From the NCBI GenBank assembly GCA_017848335.1, contig JAGDAX010000142.1, positions 1 to 51,268 of the forward strand: a stretch of 51,268 bases of DNA, written 5' to 3'. A program made the position numbers and the translations under genes. The notes under the pieces are model-generated. The model saw only the letters and a program-made list of their open reading frames with translations. It was not told the origin of the DNA and made no database searches. The stretch comes from Clostridia bacterium. GTDB taxonomy: Bacteria; Bacillota; Clostridia; UBA1212. This document shows positions 8,470-16,867 of the stretch, piece after piece. Numbering within the stretch: the first letter of the stretch is position 1; the number at the start of each line of letters is the position of its first letter.

Positions 8470-10635
8470 TCAAATAACCGGCCCCCTCATTTCAAACCAT
8501 TTTCCGAGCCTCTGGCCGCCGTCGGTGGTAGCCGGGTCCCTGTCGTAATGGTGCGTAAGCCCCTTGAAGCCCTCCTCGTAGGAGCCGCCGAAATAACAGT
8601 TTATAACGTCGCCCACAGTGGGAAAATTGTTGCCGCTGTACACGCCGTGCTCCAGCATCAGCGTAATGGCGATCTGCGGGTCATTGTAAGGCGCAAAGCC
8701 CGTGTAAAAGCCGTGGGAAGACTGCTCGTTGGTACCCGTCTGGGCCGTACCGGTTTTCCCCGCCAGGAAATAATGCGGATAAGTCGGCAGCTGCGCCTGA
8801 AGCTCCGCATAGGCGTCGATCATCTTGGTCATAGCCTCCTTGACGAGACTTATTGTGGCCTCCGAGGCTCCTGTCGGCACCGATTCGACCGGCGTCTCGT
8901 AAATTATATTTCCCTTGTGATCCGCCACACATTTCGAAACGTGCATATTGTGCATAGTCCCGCCGTTGGCGATGGCGCTGACGTAGCGGTTGACCTGGAG
9001 AGGAGTAAACGAGGTGTAAAGCTGTCCGATGCAGGTGGCGGCTGTGGATGCGTCTGTCCACTTGTGGAAGGTGCCGGCCTCAAAAATATCCATGGTGTCA
9101 GGATTGCTGCGGAAGCCCTTCTTTTCGGCAATTTCGATACCTGTGCTTTCGCCGAGCCCAAAGGTTTTGATCCAGTGATCCACGTTCTCGATGCCCGCGT
9201 CAATACCCACCGTCGCAAAATATATGTTGCAGGACCTTCCGAGAGCGTGGACAAGCGCCACGTCGTGGTGGTAGGACAGGCACTTCATGCGCCTGCCGGA
9301 CACGATAATATAACCCGGGCAGTTGATGATCCTCTTGGCGTCCGTAACTCCCGACTCGAGCCCCGCCACAGCGATGGCCGGCTTGATCATGGAGCCGATG
9401 GGATAAGTGCCCTGCGTGCAGCGATTCAGACTGGGCGAATCCGGGTCCGTAAAGAGCGCGGAAATTGCCGCCTGCGCCTTCTCGTCTGTCTTAGGCGCCA
9501 CGAAAATATTATTGTCAAATCCGGGATACGAGGCCATCGCGAGAATTTCTCCCGTGTTGACGTCCGACACCACGCCGGCTCCCGCGTTGCAGTCCCCGAA
9601 GTTGTCCACGTCGTTCCGCCTCGAAGCAGTATATTTTACGTTGTACTCGATGGACTCGTAAAGTGTCTGCTGCAAAAGAATATCGATAGTGAGATAAAGA
9701 TCGTCGCCGGGCACGGGAGCCTTGTATCCGTCCTCGTACACCTCGCCGCCGGCCGTCTTCACGTACCTGCGGTAGCCCCTCTCGCCGCGAAGGTAATCCT
9801 CGTAAAATTTCTCAACACCGAGCTTTCCGATTACGTCGTCGTTGAAATAACCCTCGTCCTGCTTCTCGACGTATTCCTCCTCAGAGATGGCGCGCACGTA
9901 ACCCAGCACGGGCCCCAGGGAAATATTGTTGACGTAATATCTCACGTACGTGAGCTCCGAGGTGACGCCGGGAAACTCCCTGCTCCTTGCGGTGATCTCG
10001 TCAATGGTAGCCTTGCAGGCCCTCGAAGCTATAACAGAAGGCCTCAGCGAATCAAGTCCGTACGTGTACGTCTGATACCTGAGGATCATTATCTTATATG
10101 CTTCATAATCCGAATAATCGTCCGCGATGTCGAAGACGTTGGTGCGCATGTAGTTAAAGGCACCCTGGGGCGTCTCGAAATAAGCCTTGTCGGCCTTCGA
10201 GCTAACCAGGTCGTTGACGAAGGCTTTCTTGTCGGCGGCTTCATTCTCGTCGTCGATCTTCTTACCCCAGGCCGGCGGGAAAAGCAGATAATCTCCGAGG
10301 AAATTCTCATAGACGTCATTGTTCTTTTCGAACACGGACACCAGCTCAAGGTACATTCTGTCGCGCTTGTCCTGATCGTCCTCCACGTTGATCATGTAGA
10401 TCTTATAGGCGATCTGATTGCCGGCCAGAAGAACTCCGTTTCTGTCGTAAATATTGCCGCGGGGCGCGTCAAGAGGCAGCTCGTACTCGGTGAATTTCGA
10501 GGCAGCCTCGGCGTGGGTGTCATTGTCGGCGATCTGGAGCAGGAAGAGCCTCACCGCCAGAGCCGCCATCACCAGCACAAGGACGACGGCCAGATAGAAT
10601 ATTCTGTTTGTGAAAAGCTTTTTAAGATTGTTCAT
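8470..10635 (-). CDS. mrdA: Penicillin-binding protein 2 (elongasome transpeptidase)
   Basis: This 721-residue class B PBP cross-links peptidoglycan during side-wall growth. One transmembrane segment (residues ~12-34) is followed by the dimerisation domain with PRGNIYDRNG (58-67). The transpeptidase domain carries all three active-site motifs: SMIK (Ser ~415), SCN (~468) and KTGT (~627). The motif around the nucleophile, YPIGSMIKP, has the spacing of PBP2-type enzymes. An insertion of ~60 acidic, aromatic residues follows the first dimerisation motif (residues ~85-150). It starts 6 bases after the mreD stop, so it is co-transcribed with radC-mreBCD, the normal neighbourhood for a rod-complex PBP. 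The C-terminus extends past the GGxYEEGF region with a short polar tail. Confidence 0.93.
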   Translation of the reverse strand: MNNLKKLFTNRIFYLAVVLVLVMAALAVRLFLLQIADNDTHAEAASKFTEYELPLDAPRGNIYDRNGVLLAGNQIAYKIYMINVEDDQDKRDRMYLELVSVFEKNNDVYENFLGDYLLFPPAWGKKIDDENEAADKKAFVNDLVSSKADKAYFETPQGAFNYMRTNVFDIADDYSDYEAYKIMILRYQTYTYGLDSLRPSVIASRACKATIDEITARSREFPGVTSELTYVRYYVNNISLGPVLGYVRAISEEEYVEKQDEGYFNDDVIGKLGVEKFYEDYLRGERGYRRYVKTAGGEVYEDGYKAPVPGDDLYLTIDILLQQTLYESIEYNVKYTASRRNDVDNFGDCNAGAGVVSDVNTGEILAMASYPGFDNNIFVAPKTDEKAQAAISALFTDPDSPSLNRCTQGTYPIGSMIKPAIAVAGLESGVTDAKRIINCPGYIIVSGRRMKCLSYHHDVALVHALGRSCNIYFATVGIDAGIENVDHWIKTFGLGESTGIEIAEKKGFRSNPDTMDIFEAGTFHKWTDASTAATCIGQLYTSFTPLQVNRYVSAIANGGTMHNMHVSKCVADHKGNIIYETPVESVPTGASEATISLVKEAMTKMIDAYAELQAQLPTYPHYFLAGKTGTAQTGTNEQSSHGFYTGFAPYNDPQIAITLMLEHGVYSGNNFPTVGDVINCYFGGSYEEGFKGLTHHYDRDPATTDGGQRLGKWFEMRGPVI

Positions 10636-10641
10636 AAAGAG

Positions 10642-11331
10642 CTACCGTCTCCTGAAGGAAATCGTTTGCGCCGACGCGGGGCCCGCTTTTTTCCATAGCA
10701 TAAAAATGGGGATAAAAAGGACGACGAAGATCACCGTCGTGTAAAGCGAGACCGGCAAAATGCGGTGCAGCAGGTGGTTCCCGTAATTCCCGTAAAGCCT
10801 GCCGCTGCCGGTGACATAAACGGTCATTATTCTCGCGCCAAGGCTGAACAAAGCGTTGAACACAGCGATATACAAAGGCCCGGACAAAAAATGGTACAGA
10901 AACCTTCCGCGCAGATTGAGCGAAGAAACCGCTGAGACCAGCGTGCAGTAAAGCATATAAAAGAGCGCGTAGAAGCCCAAATATCTTCCGAAGGCGATAT
11001 CCACCGTGAGGCCTGTCAGAAGGCCCGTGAGCATCGAAAAGGTGCTGCCAGAAAGTGACGAAAAAACGGTCAGAACCGCGAGAATAAGATTAGGCTTCGC
11101 GTAAAATATCCGCAGGTCGTTAAATACAGCCTCCTGAAGAAGGCCGAGCAGCGCGACCGATACGACCACAAGGATTATCCGCTTAAAGGTAACGGAGGTA
11201 TCCACCGGCTCCGAGCTCTGGAGCAGGCTTGACCTTTCGCCGATGTTGAAGCGCTCCGCGGAGGTGTCGTTGATACGGGGGGCCGATTTGGGCGAAAATA
11301 TTTTTTTGATTGCCTTAAAATTCAGCAGCAT
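10642..11331 (-). CDS. mreD: Rod shape-determining protein MreD
   Basis: The 229-residue product has about five membrane spans in residues ~48-225, including LLQEAVFNDLRIFYAKPNLI and GRYLGFYALFYML, typical of MreD. MreD links MreC to the Rod elongation complex in the membrane. Position between mreC and PBP2 supports the call more than sequence, since this family diverges fast. Start at 11331 has GAGG 6 bases upstream. The N-terminus is unusual: about 48 polar cytoplasmic residues precede the first span, whereas MreD usually begins almost directly with it. An 18-bp repeat array lies directly upstream. Confidence 0.85.
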   Translation of the reverse strand: MLLNFKAIKKIFSPKSAPRINDTSAERFNIGERSSLLQSSEPVDTSVTFKRIILVVVSVALLGLLQEAVFNDLRIFYAKPNLILAVLTVFSSLSGSTFSMLTGLLTGLTVDIAFGRYLGFYALFYMLYCTLVSAVSSLNLRGRFLYHFLSGPLYIAVFNALFSLGARIMTVYVTGSGRLYGNYGNHLLHRILPVSLYTTVIFVVLFIPIFMLWKKAGPASAQTISFRRR

Positions 11332-11346
11332 CCGTTCCTCTTTTTG

Positions 11347-11509
11347 TATGATACGGTACGTCAGTACGATATGTTACGTCAGTGCGATATGTTACGTCAG
11401 CACGATATGTTACGTCAGTGCGATATGTTACTTCAGTACGATATGTTACTTCAGTACGATATGTTACTTCAGTTTGATACGTTACGTGAACGCGATACGG
11501 TAAAGTCAG
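11347..11509 (+). repeat. 18-bp tandem array between mreC and mreD, nine units
   Basis: Nine contiguous units follow the pattern TACGATATGTTACGTCAG; the six central copies (11365-11472) differ at three positions only, the outer ones more. The period is a multiple of three, so it creates a spurious repetitive reading frame. It fills most of the 243-base gap inside the mre operon, starting 15 bases before the mreD start codon. Confidence 0.95.
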
Positions 11510-11574
11510 TCGGCGTCAGTCGGCAGGAATACTGCGGCGGTCGGCAGAAAGTACTGCGGCAGGCGCAGACCTTG

Positions 11575-12411
11575 CTAACCTTCTTCCCCGACAGGCACCA
11601 TTACGTAGACCTTCCCCAAAAGTCCCAGGTCCACCGCAGGCTCAACGATCGCGGTAACTATCCCGGTATCGCCGTCCACCGTTACGCTCTTTACGGTCCC
11701 GACCATGATCCCCGCAGGATAAGCGCCTCCGCTCTCGGCCGTCACTATGCGGTCGCCCACAAAAACCTTGGCGGTGGTGGGAATCCGGTCGACCCGCAGC
11801 TCGTAAGCATTGTTCTCACGCGAGACGCCCTTCACGCGCACGAGCTCGTTGGTCCTCGATATCCTGCACATAAATTCATTGTCCTCGTCGACTACGGTCA
11901 CAAGCTTTGAGGAATTGATGCCGTCCTCGGTCACCACACCGACAAGGCCCTCCGGCGCGATCACAGCCATGCCGCTCTTGACGCCCTGAGCCGTGCCCTT
12001 GTCGATGGTAAACGTGTTGAACCAGTCCGTGACGTCCTCCGCGATAATGGAAGCCGCCGTGAGCCTGTAGTCCTCGGAATACTCGCGCAGTCCCAGAAGG
12101 CTTCTCAGCTCGTCATTCTCGAGCCGCAGCCGCTGGTTTTCGTCCTCGAGAAGAGGTATCTCCGCGTTATTGTCGCGAAGCTCAGCCATTTCCTTTTGAA
12201 CGCTGCCGTAGGAAAAAACGTAGCGGAACCAGCCTGAGATCCCGTCGGCTGCCTTGCGGAATCCGTTCTGAACTATAGTGACCGGCGTGCCGAACACCTT
12301 GTACAGAAAGCTGAAATTGCCGTTGGGACTCGCAGACACCACAATAGACACCACAAGAATAATCGATATCACCGTGAGCGCAAACAATATTATTTTGGAA
12401 TTCTTCTTCAT
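11575..12411 (-). CDS. mreC: Rod shape-determining protein MreC
   Basis: The 278-residue protein has a short cytoplasmic start, one membrane span (residues ~7-28), a coiled coil (~70-110, with ENQRLRLENDELRSLLGL) and the extracytoplasmic double beta-barrel. Family landmarks are DWFNTFTIDKGTAQGVKSGM, GLVGVV and the late GDTGIVTAIVEPAVDLGLL. MreC scaffolds the Rod complex by contacting PBP2 and MreD. It lies downstream of mreB in the usual order. The ribosome binding site is weak. Confidence 0.95.
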   Translation of the reverse strand: MKKNSKIILFALTVISIILVVSIVVSASPNGNFSFLYKVFGTPVTIVQNGFRKAADGISGWFRYVFSYGSVQKEMAELRDNNAEIPLLEDENQRLRLENDELRSLLGLREYSEDYRLTAASIIAEDVTDWFNTFTIDKGTAQGVKSGMAVIAPEGLVGVVTEDGINSSKLVTVVDEDNEFMCRISRTNELVRVKGVSRENNAYELRVDRIPTTAKVFVGDRIVTAESGGAYPAGIMVGTVKSVTVDGDTGIVTAIVEPAVDLGLLGKVYVMVPVGEEG

Positions 12412-12448
12412 GGCAACACCGTCTTCATAAAGGAGCCTGACGGGATCG

Positions 12449-12511
12449 TCAGCCCGGTAAATTGCAGCCGGCTTCGTCAGCCGTAATTCAATTCAGCCGA
12501 ACACTTCAGCC
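12449..12511 (-). repeat. CGGCTGA micro-repeats beginning at the mreB stop codon
   Basis: On the minus strand GGCTGA or close variants recur about every 13-16 bases five times. The first copy includes the mreB stop (GGC-TGA). The array fills the mreB-mreC gap. Confidence 0.7.
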
Positions 12512-13537
12512 GGAATTTCTGTTCGTATTGATAAGCCGCCTGAGCGCCGGGTCTCTGAGGCACCTTCCGAGGCCCTCAGCCACGCAGTACTGCGCACCCT
12601 CGGCGACCCTCACGGGAACGTTGGTCTCAGTGCGCATAAATTCAGTGAGACCGCTGAGGAGCGAACCGCCGCCGCACATCGTAATGCCGTTGCGGATGAT
12701 ATCCGCACTGATCTCCGGCGGAAGGCCGTCCAGCACTCTTTTGGCGCAGTCAATGATCTGAATGGCGGAATCCTTGTAAGCGTCAATAAGCTCCGACGAC
12801 GAGATGCGCACGTTGCCCGGAAGCCCGCTCAGCATATCCCTGCCGCTGATGTCGGAATATTTTTCCTCACCCTTAGGGAAAACCGTTCCGGTCTTGATCT
12901 TGACCGTTTCCGCGGTCTTCTCGCCTATCAGGAGATTGTGCTCGTTTTTGATAAATCCGGAGGTCTGAACGTCGAAATTCTCGCCGCCGACCTTCACGGA
13001 ATCTCCCGCGATAATACTTCCCATGGAGATAACGGCCACCTCAGTGGTGCCGCCGCCCACGTCAATGATCATCGAACCCTCAGCGCCGTCCTCGGTAAAG
13101 GGCAGCCCCGCTCCGATGGCAGCCACCAGAGGGCTCTCGATAAGCCGCGGCTTGATGCGCGTAGTCTTGCCGAAGGCCGACTTGGCCGCCTCAAGCACCG
13201 CCAGCTGTTCGACCTCGGTGACGTCGGTATGAACGCTGAGAAGCATCTTCACGTTCCCGAACCTGGCGCCCAGGCCGAGCGATTTTGACAGAAAATATTT
13301 GAGCAAAAACTCGGCAATCTCAAAATCCGCAATTGCGCCGCCTCTCACAGGCCGCACGATCTGAATGGACTCGGGGGTCCTTCCGATAAGTCTCTCCGCG
13401 GCAGTACCCACGGCAACAGGCTTCCCGGAATTCAAATTGACCGCGACACACGTGGGCTCGCTGAGCACGATGCCCTTGCCCTTCACAAAAACGGTAGTAT
13501 TAGACGTTCCAAGATCTATGCCGATATCAAGCGCCAT
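12506..13537 (-). CDS. mreB: Rod shape-determining protein MreB
   Basis: This 343-residue actin-fold ATPase organises side-wall synthesis. Phosphate-1 motif GIDLGTSNT (residues 6-14) and phosphate-2 motif IDVGGGTTEVAVIS (~163-176) are present, as are the adenosine-region sequences MCGGGSLLSGL and the membrane-side RPVRGGAIADFE. Length matches the family. AAGGATG precedes the ATG at 13537. It follows radC, the order seen in many Firmicutes. The minCD genes often found further downstream are not in this operon, which continues instead to mreC, mreD and PBP2. Confidence 0.97.
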   Translation of the reverse strand: MALDIGIDLGTSNTTVFVKGKGIVLSEPTCVAVNLNSGKPVAVGTAAERLIGRTPESIQIVRPVRGGAIADFEIAEFLLKYFLSKSLGLGARFGNVKMLLSVHTDVTEVEQLAVLEAAKSAFGKTTRIKPRLIESPLVAAIGAGLPFTEDGAEGSMIIDVGGGTTEVAVISMGSIIAGDSVKVGGENFDVQTSGFIKNEHNLLIGEKTAETVKIKTGTVFPKGEEKYSDISGRDMLSGLPGNVRISSSELIDAYKDSAIQIIDCAKRVLDGLPPEISADIIRNGITMCGGGSLLSGLTEFMRTETNVPVRVAEGAQYCVAEGLGRCLRDPALRRLINTNRNSG

Positions 13538-13573
13538 AATTTTTCATCCTTCGAAATAAACTTTGAAAATAAA

Positions 13574-14284
13574 CTACAGGTGTTTCAAAATATTGTCAAT
13601 AATGCCCAGCCTTTTGAAGCTCACGTAGCTCGTCCTCGTTACGATAAAATGGTCAAGCATCTGAATGCCCAGGATCTGCCCCGCGCTGACAAGTCTCCCG
13701 GTAAGAGCAATATCGTTCTGACTGGGCGCAAGCGACCCGCCGGGATGGTTGTGCGCCACGATCACCCCGTAGCAAAGCTCCCTTACGGCGTCCGAGAATA
13801 CCTCCCTGGGATGCACAAGCGTCCCGTTAAGAGCCCCCTGACTGACAAGCCTTATTCCAAGCACGCGAAGCCTCGTATCCAGAAGCACGCATTTGAACAA
13901 TTCCTTGCTCTCGTAACCGAAATCAGCGGAAAGAAACCGACCCACCGCGTCAATATCCTCAGCAGTCGCAAGCCTCGGACAGTCATCTGCGCCTATGCGC
14001 CTGCAGGCCTCGGCGACAGCCTTGATCTGCAGCGCCTTGACCTTGCCGATACCCTTGACCGCGCGAAGCTCGGAAATTCCTCCCGAAAAAACATTTTTAA
14101 TGCTTCCGTCAAATTGCCGCAGAAGCTCTCGTGAAACCGTTAATGCATTATCTTCTTTGGTGCCGGATCGAATAAGTACAGCCAAAAGTTCTGAATCAGT
14201 AAGCGAAGAAGCACCGGATAATTCAAGTTTTTCGTACGGTCTGTCATATTCGGGCAATCCGGCAATCGTAGTTTTCTTACTCAT
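13574..14284 (-). CDS. radC: RadC/JAB-domain protein
   Basis: The ~236-residue protein begins MSKKTTIAGLPEYDRPYEKL, the typical RadC opening (helix-hairpin-helix region with AVKGIGKVKALQIKA near residue 80). The C-terminal JAMM metal-site motif is intact: VAHNHPGG, then S and D in SLAPSQND. The family keeps its DNA-repair name from an old misassignment; a metalloprotease-like or DNA-associated role is likely, function unproven. I chose ATG 14284; a TTG five codons upstream would overlap its GGGGTG ribosome binding site. First gene of the radC-mreBCD-PBP2 operon, with a strong promoter at 14320-14348. Confidence 0.93.
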   Translation of the reverse strand: MSKKTTIAGLPEYDRPYEKLELSGASSLTDSELLAVLIRSGTKEDNALTVSRELLRQFDGSIKNVFSGGISELRAVKGIGKVKALQIKAVAEACRRIGADDCPRLATAEDIDAVGRFLSADFGYESKELFKCVLLDTRLRVLGIRLVSQGALNGTLVHPREVFSDAVRELCYGVIVAHNHPGGSLAPSQNDIALTGRLVSAGQILGIQMLDHFIVTRTSYVSFKRLGIIDNILKHL

Positions 14285-14319
14285 AGCCAAGCACCCCAAA
14301 TAAAACTTTCACGAAGTGA

Positions 14320-14348
14320 ATTATACAAAAACGGACCTTGAATTTCAA
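14320..14348 (-). promoter_or_regulatory. Promoter of the radC-mre operon
   Basis: On the minus strand -35 TTGAAA (14343-14348) and -10 TATAAT (14320-14325) have the optimal 17-base spacing. A short TTCAC-TTC-GTGAA hairpin follows the -10. Confidence 0.88.
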
Positions 14349-14452
14349 TAAAATTGTGCAGCTGCGGGATTGGCGAATGCCGCTAAAGGCAAGAGGCCGG
14401 AGACCTCTATCCTTTAGCCTTTCCCGGCGCTAAACCCGGATCAACAATCCCC

Positions 14453-14481
14453 TTGTCGCGCCCCGCCGATTGTACTATAAT
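14453..14481 (+). promoter_or_regulatory. Promoter of glnS
   Basis: On the plus strand -35 TTGTCG (14453-14458) and -10 TATAAT (14476-14481) have 17-base spacing, placing the start of transcription some 30 bases before the ATG. No T-box leader fits in this short distance. Confidence 0.85.
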
Positions 14482-14519
14482 ATCCGCGTAAACTTTTCAA
14501 AGGATGTGAACCCTCAGAA

Positions 14520-16217
14520 ATGGCAGAATTCAAAGCAAATGACAACCCGGAGCTGGAGCTTTGCGCCTCCAATTTCCTTACGGACATTATAGACGAAGAC
14601 ATTGCCGCTGGCTTTGACCGGGAGATACACACCAGGTTTCCGCCCGAGCCCAACGGCTATCTTCACATCGGCAGCGCAAAGGCCATATTCATCAACGCTT
14701 CGATCGCCAGGAAGTACGGCGGCAAATTCAATCTGCGTTACGACGACACGAATCCCGAGAAGGAAGACACCGAGTACGTAAATTCCATTCTCGAGGATCT
14801 GCTGTGGCTCGGCGCGGAGCCCACCGGCGGCGTTTTCTACGGCTCGGATTATTTTGACAAATGCTGCGAATACGCAGTCAGGCTCATCAAGGACGGCAAG
14901 GCGTACGTGTGCGACCTTTCGCCGGATGAGATCAGGGAGTACCGCGGCACGCTTACTGCGCCCGGCAGGAACAGCCCTTATCGCGACAGGTCCGTCGAGG
15001 AGAACCTTGCTCTTTTCGAGCAAATGAAAAACGGTGAATTTGAGGACGGCAGCCGCACTCTTCGCGCAAAGATCGACATGTCCTCAGGCAATCTGAACAT
15101 GCGGGATCCCATCATTTACCGCATCTGCAAGGAGCACCACCACAGGCAGGGCGACAAGTGGGCCATTTACCCGCTTTACGACTTCGCACACCCCATTCAG
15201 GACGCCATCGAGGGCATCACGCATTCTCTCTGCTCCCTCGAGTTTGAGAACCACAGGCCGCTTTACGACTGGGTCATCAACAATATCGACTTCGACGAGA
15301 AACCGAAGCAGCGTGAATTTGCGCGCCTTAACGTGACCTATACTGTGATGAGCAAGAGATATCTCCGCCACCTTGTGGAGACCGGCGCCGTGGACGGCTG
15401 GGACGACCCGAGAATGCCTACGCTCTGCGGACTCAGAAGAAGAGGCTACACGCCCTCCTCTATTTTCAAGTTCGTCAAGAACGCGGGCATCGCCAAGGCC
15501 AACTCGCTGGTGGAGATCGAAAGCCTCGAGCATTTCATAAGGGACGAGCTCAACCAGACCGCCCTCAGAAGGTATGCGGTGTTAGACCCCGTGAAGGTCG
15601 TCATCACAAACTACCCCGAAGGCAAGGTGGAATATTTCGACGTCTCCAACAATCCGAACGACGAGAATGCGGGCACGCGCAAAATCGCCTTCACCCGTGA
15701 ATTGTACATCGAGCGCGAGGACTTCATGGAGGAGCCGGTTCCGAAATTTTTCCGCCTCAAGCCCGGCGGCGAGGTCAGACTTGCAGGCGCTTATATCATA
15801 AAGTGCGGCGAGATCGTTAAAGACGATAACGGAAGCATTGTCGAGATTCATGCGGAGGCCGACCTTGAAACCGCCAACAATATGCCTGCTGACGGACGCA
15901 AGATCAAAGGCACCATTCACTGGGTCAGCTGCACAGTAAATCACAGGGCAGACGTTATGGAATACGACCGCCTCTTCACGGAGCCGAACCTTATGGACCT
16001 GCCGGAGGATACCACTTATAACGACTATCTGAACCCCGAATCCGTAAAGGTTTACAAGGACGCCGTTATGGAGGAAAGCCTTAAATACGCAAAGCCCGGC
16101 GAGAAATTCCAGTTTATCAGAAAGGGCTACTTCTGCAAGGACACCAAGAACGTCAATACCTTCAACAGCATAGTCGGCCTCAGAGACACGTTCAAAAAAG
16201 AGGTCGGAAACGGCTGA
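14520..16217 (+). CDS. glnS: Glutaminyl-tRNA synthetase
   Basis: This 565-residue class I synthetase charges tRNA-Gln with glutamine. The HIGH-type motif is PNGYLHIGSAKA (HIGS at 49-52) and the KMSKS-type motif is MSKR near 276. The FPPEPNGYLHIG and LRYDDTNPEKED contexts, plus the C-terminal anticodon-binding beta-barrels (IKGTIHWVS, ~460), separate GlnRS from the related GluRS. Length equals the E. coli enzyme. Most Firmicutes rely on the GatCAB amidotransferase route instead, so a GlnRS here hints at ancient lateral gain, known in some Clostridia. It is the only plus-strand protein gene in the window, divergent from radC. The ribosome binding site (AAGGATG) is ~11 bases before the ATG, slightly long. 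Confidence 0.97.
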   Translation: MAEFKANDNPELELCASNFLTDIIDEDIAAGFDREIHTRFPPEPNGYLHIGSAKAIFINASIARKYGGKFNLRYDDTNPEKEDTEYVNSILEDLLWLGAEPTGGVFYGSDYFDKCCEYAVRLIKDGKAYVCDLSPDEIREYRGTLTAPGRNSPYRDRSVEENLALFEQMKNGEFEDGSRTLRAKIDMSSGNLNMRDPIIYRICKEHHHRQGDKWAIYPLYDFAHPIQDAIEGITHSLCSLEFENHRPLYDWVINNIDFDEKPKQREFARLNVTYTVMSKRYLRHLVETGAVDGWDDPRMPTLCGLRRRGYTPSSIFKFVKNAGIAKANSLVEIESLEHFIRDELNQTALRRYAVLDPVKVVITNYPEGKVEYFDVSNNPNDENAGTRKIAFTRELYIEREDFMEEPVPKFFRLKPGGEVRLAGAYIIKCGEIVKDDNGSIVEIHAEADLETANNMPADGRKIKGTIHWVSCTVNHRADVMEYDRLFTEPNLMDLPEDTTYNDYLNPESVKVYKDAVMEESLKYAKPGEKFQFIRKGYFCKDTKNVNTFNSIVGLRDTFKKEVGNG

Positions 16218-16252
16218 AGATGCTGAAGCTTTTGTTTTTCTGTCATGAATGC

Positions 16253-16285
16253 GAAACGGGTTCCGCCTGCGGCGGAACCCGTTTC
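16253..16285. terminator. Perfect 15-bp inverted repeat between convergent genes
   Basis: GAAACGGGTTCCGCC and its exact complement are separated by 3 bases. It lies between the glnS stop and the stop of the minus-strand gene at 16316, the place for a bidirectional terminator. Neither side has a clear T run, so the role is inferred from position and stem strength. Confidence 0.6.
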
Positions 16286-16315
16286 TGCAGCAGATCCGCG
16301 TTATTATGAAGCGGA

Positions 16316-16867
16316 TCAGATCTTATCCTGTTTGACCGTGAGTACGTCCGGCCTGTGCTCCCTAAGCCACGCGCAGATCTCGTTTTTAAACTCTCCGGGA
16401 ACAAACACCACGACCGCGTCGGGACGTTTTGTAGGAATGAACGCTACCGTATGCGGACTTATCAGCACGCACGCAAACTGATCCCACGCCTTTTTCGAAG
16501 CGCTCGAGCCGTCGTTTTTCAGCAGCCCGACGCAGCCGTCGTCTAAAGTCAAAGTCTCCGGCGCAAAGCTGTCTTTAAGATTCTTCCATCTCAGGCGCAT
16601 ATTGACGAGCACGGCAACGTTGATTAGCGAGACAGCGGCCATCGAGACGATGCCGATAACTGTCAGAATATCCGGTTTGTTTATGATCGCAAGCACGGCA
16701 AATACCGCGAGCAGCACCAGGCTCCCGATCAGACGCGCCGTAAAACGCCGGTACATGTTTTTAAAACGATAGCGCGGATTCTTCCACATATTCGCGGCCT
16801 GGAGCATAATGTTTACCGCCTCTTTATAGAACTCGTCGCTTTCCCTTTCGTTTAATTCAATTACCAT
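16316..16867 (-). CDS. YcxB-like membrane protein
   Basis: The 183-residue protein has a polar N-terminus, two adjacent membrane spans (residues ~46-64 and ~68-90) and a C-terminal cytoplasmic domain. That domain reads AWDQFACVLISPHTVAFIPTKRP, like the YcxB C-terminal fold (usually 'W..i..v...f.l.....iPk'). Function of YcxB proteins is not known. GAGGAAGG lies just before the ATG at 16867. The start overlaps the last 7 bases of the hydrolase gene upstream, so the two are translationally coupled. The 3' end faces glnS across an inverted repeat. Confidence 0.6.
   Translation of the reverse strand: MVIELNERESDEFYKEAVNIMLQAANMWKNPRYRFKNMYRRFTARLIGSLVLLAVFAVLAIINKPDILTVIGIVSMAAVSLINVAVLVNMRLRWKNLKDSFAPETLTLDDGCVGLLKNDGSSASKKAWDQFACVLISPHTVAFIPTKRPDAVVVFVPGEFKNEICAWLREHRPDVLTVKQDKI

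Noticed and set aside
8413-10698. Very long open frame (761 codons) on the plus strand
   Set aside because: It lies antisense to the PBP2 gene, whose active-site motifs are unmistakable; the frame is a mirror of its codon use.
11243-11503. Repetitive plus-strand frame with ICYVS-type repeats
   Set aside because: Produced by the 18-bp array, whose period is a multiple of three; no start signals.
14285-14519. T-box leader for glnS or ilvE
   Set aside because: The transcribed leaders are only some 30 and 55 bases, too short for a T-box, and no T-box sequence was seen.
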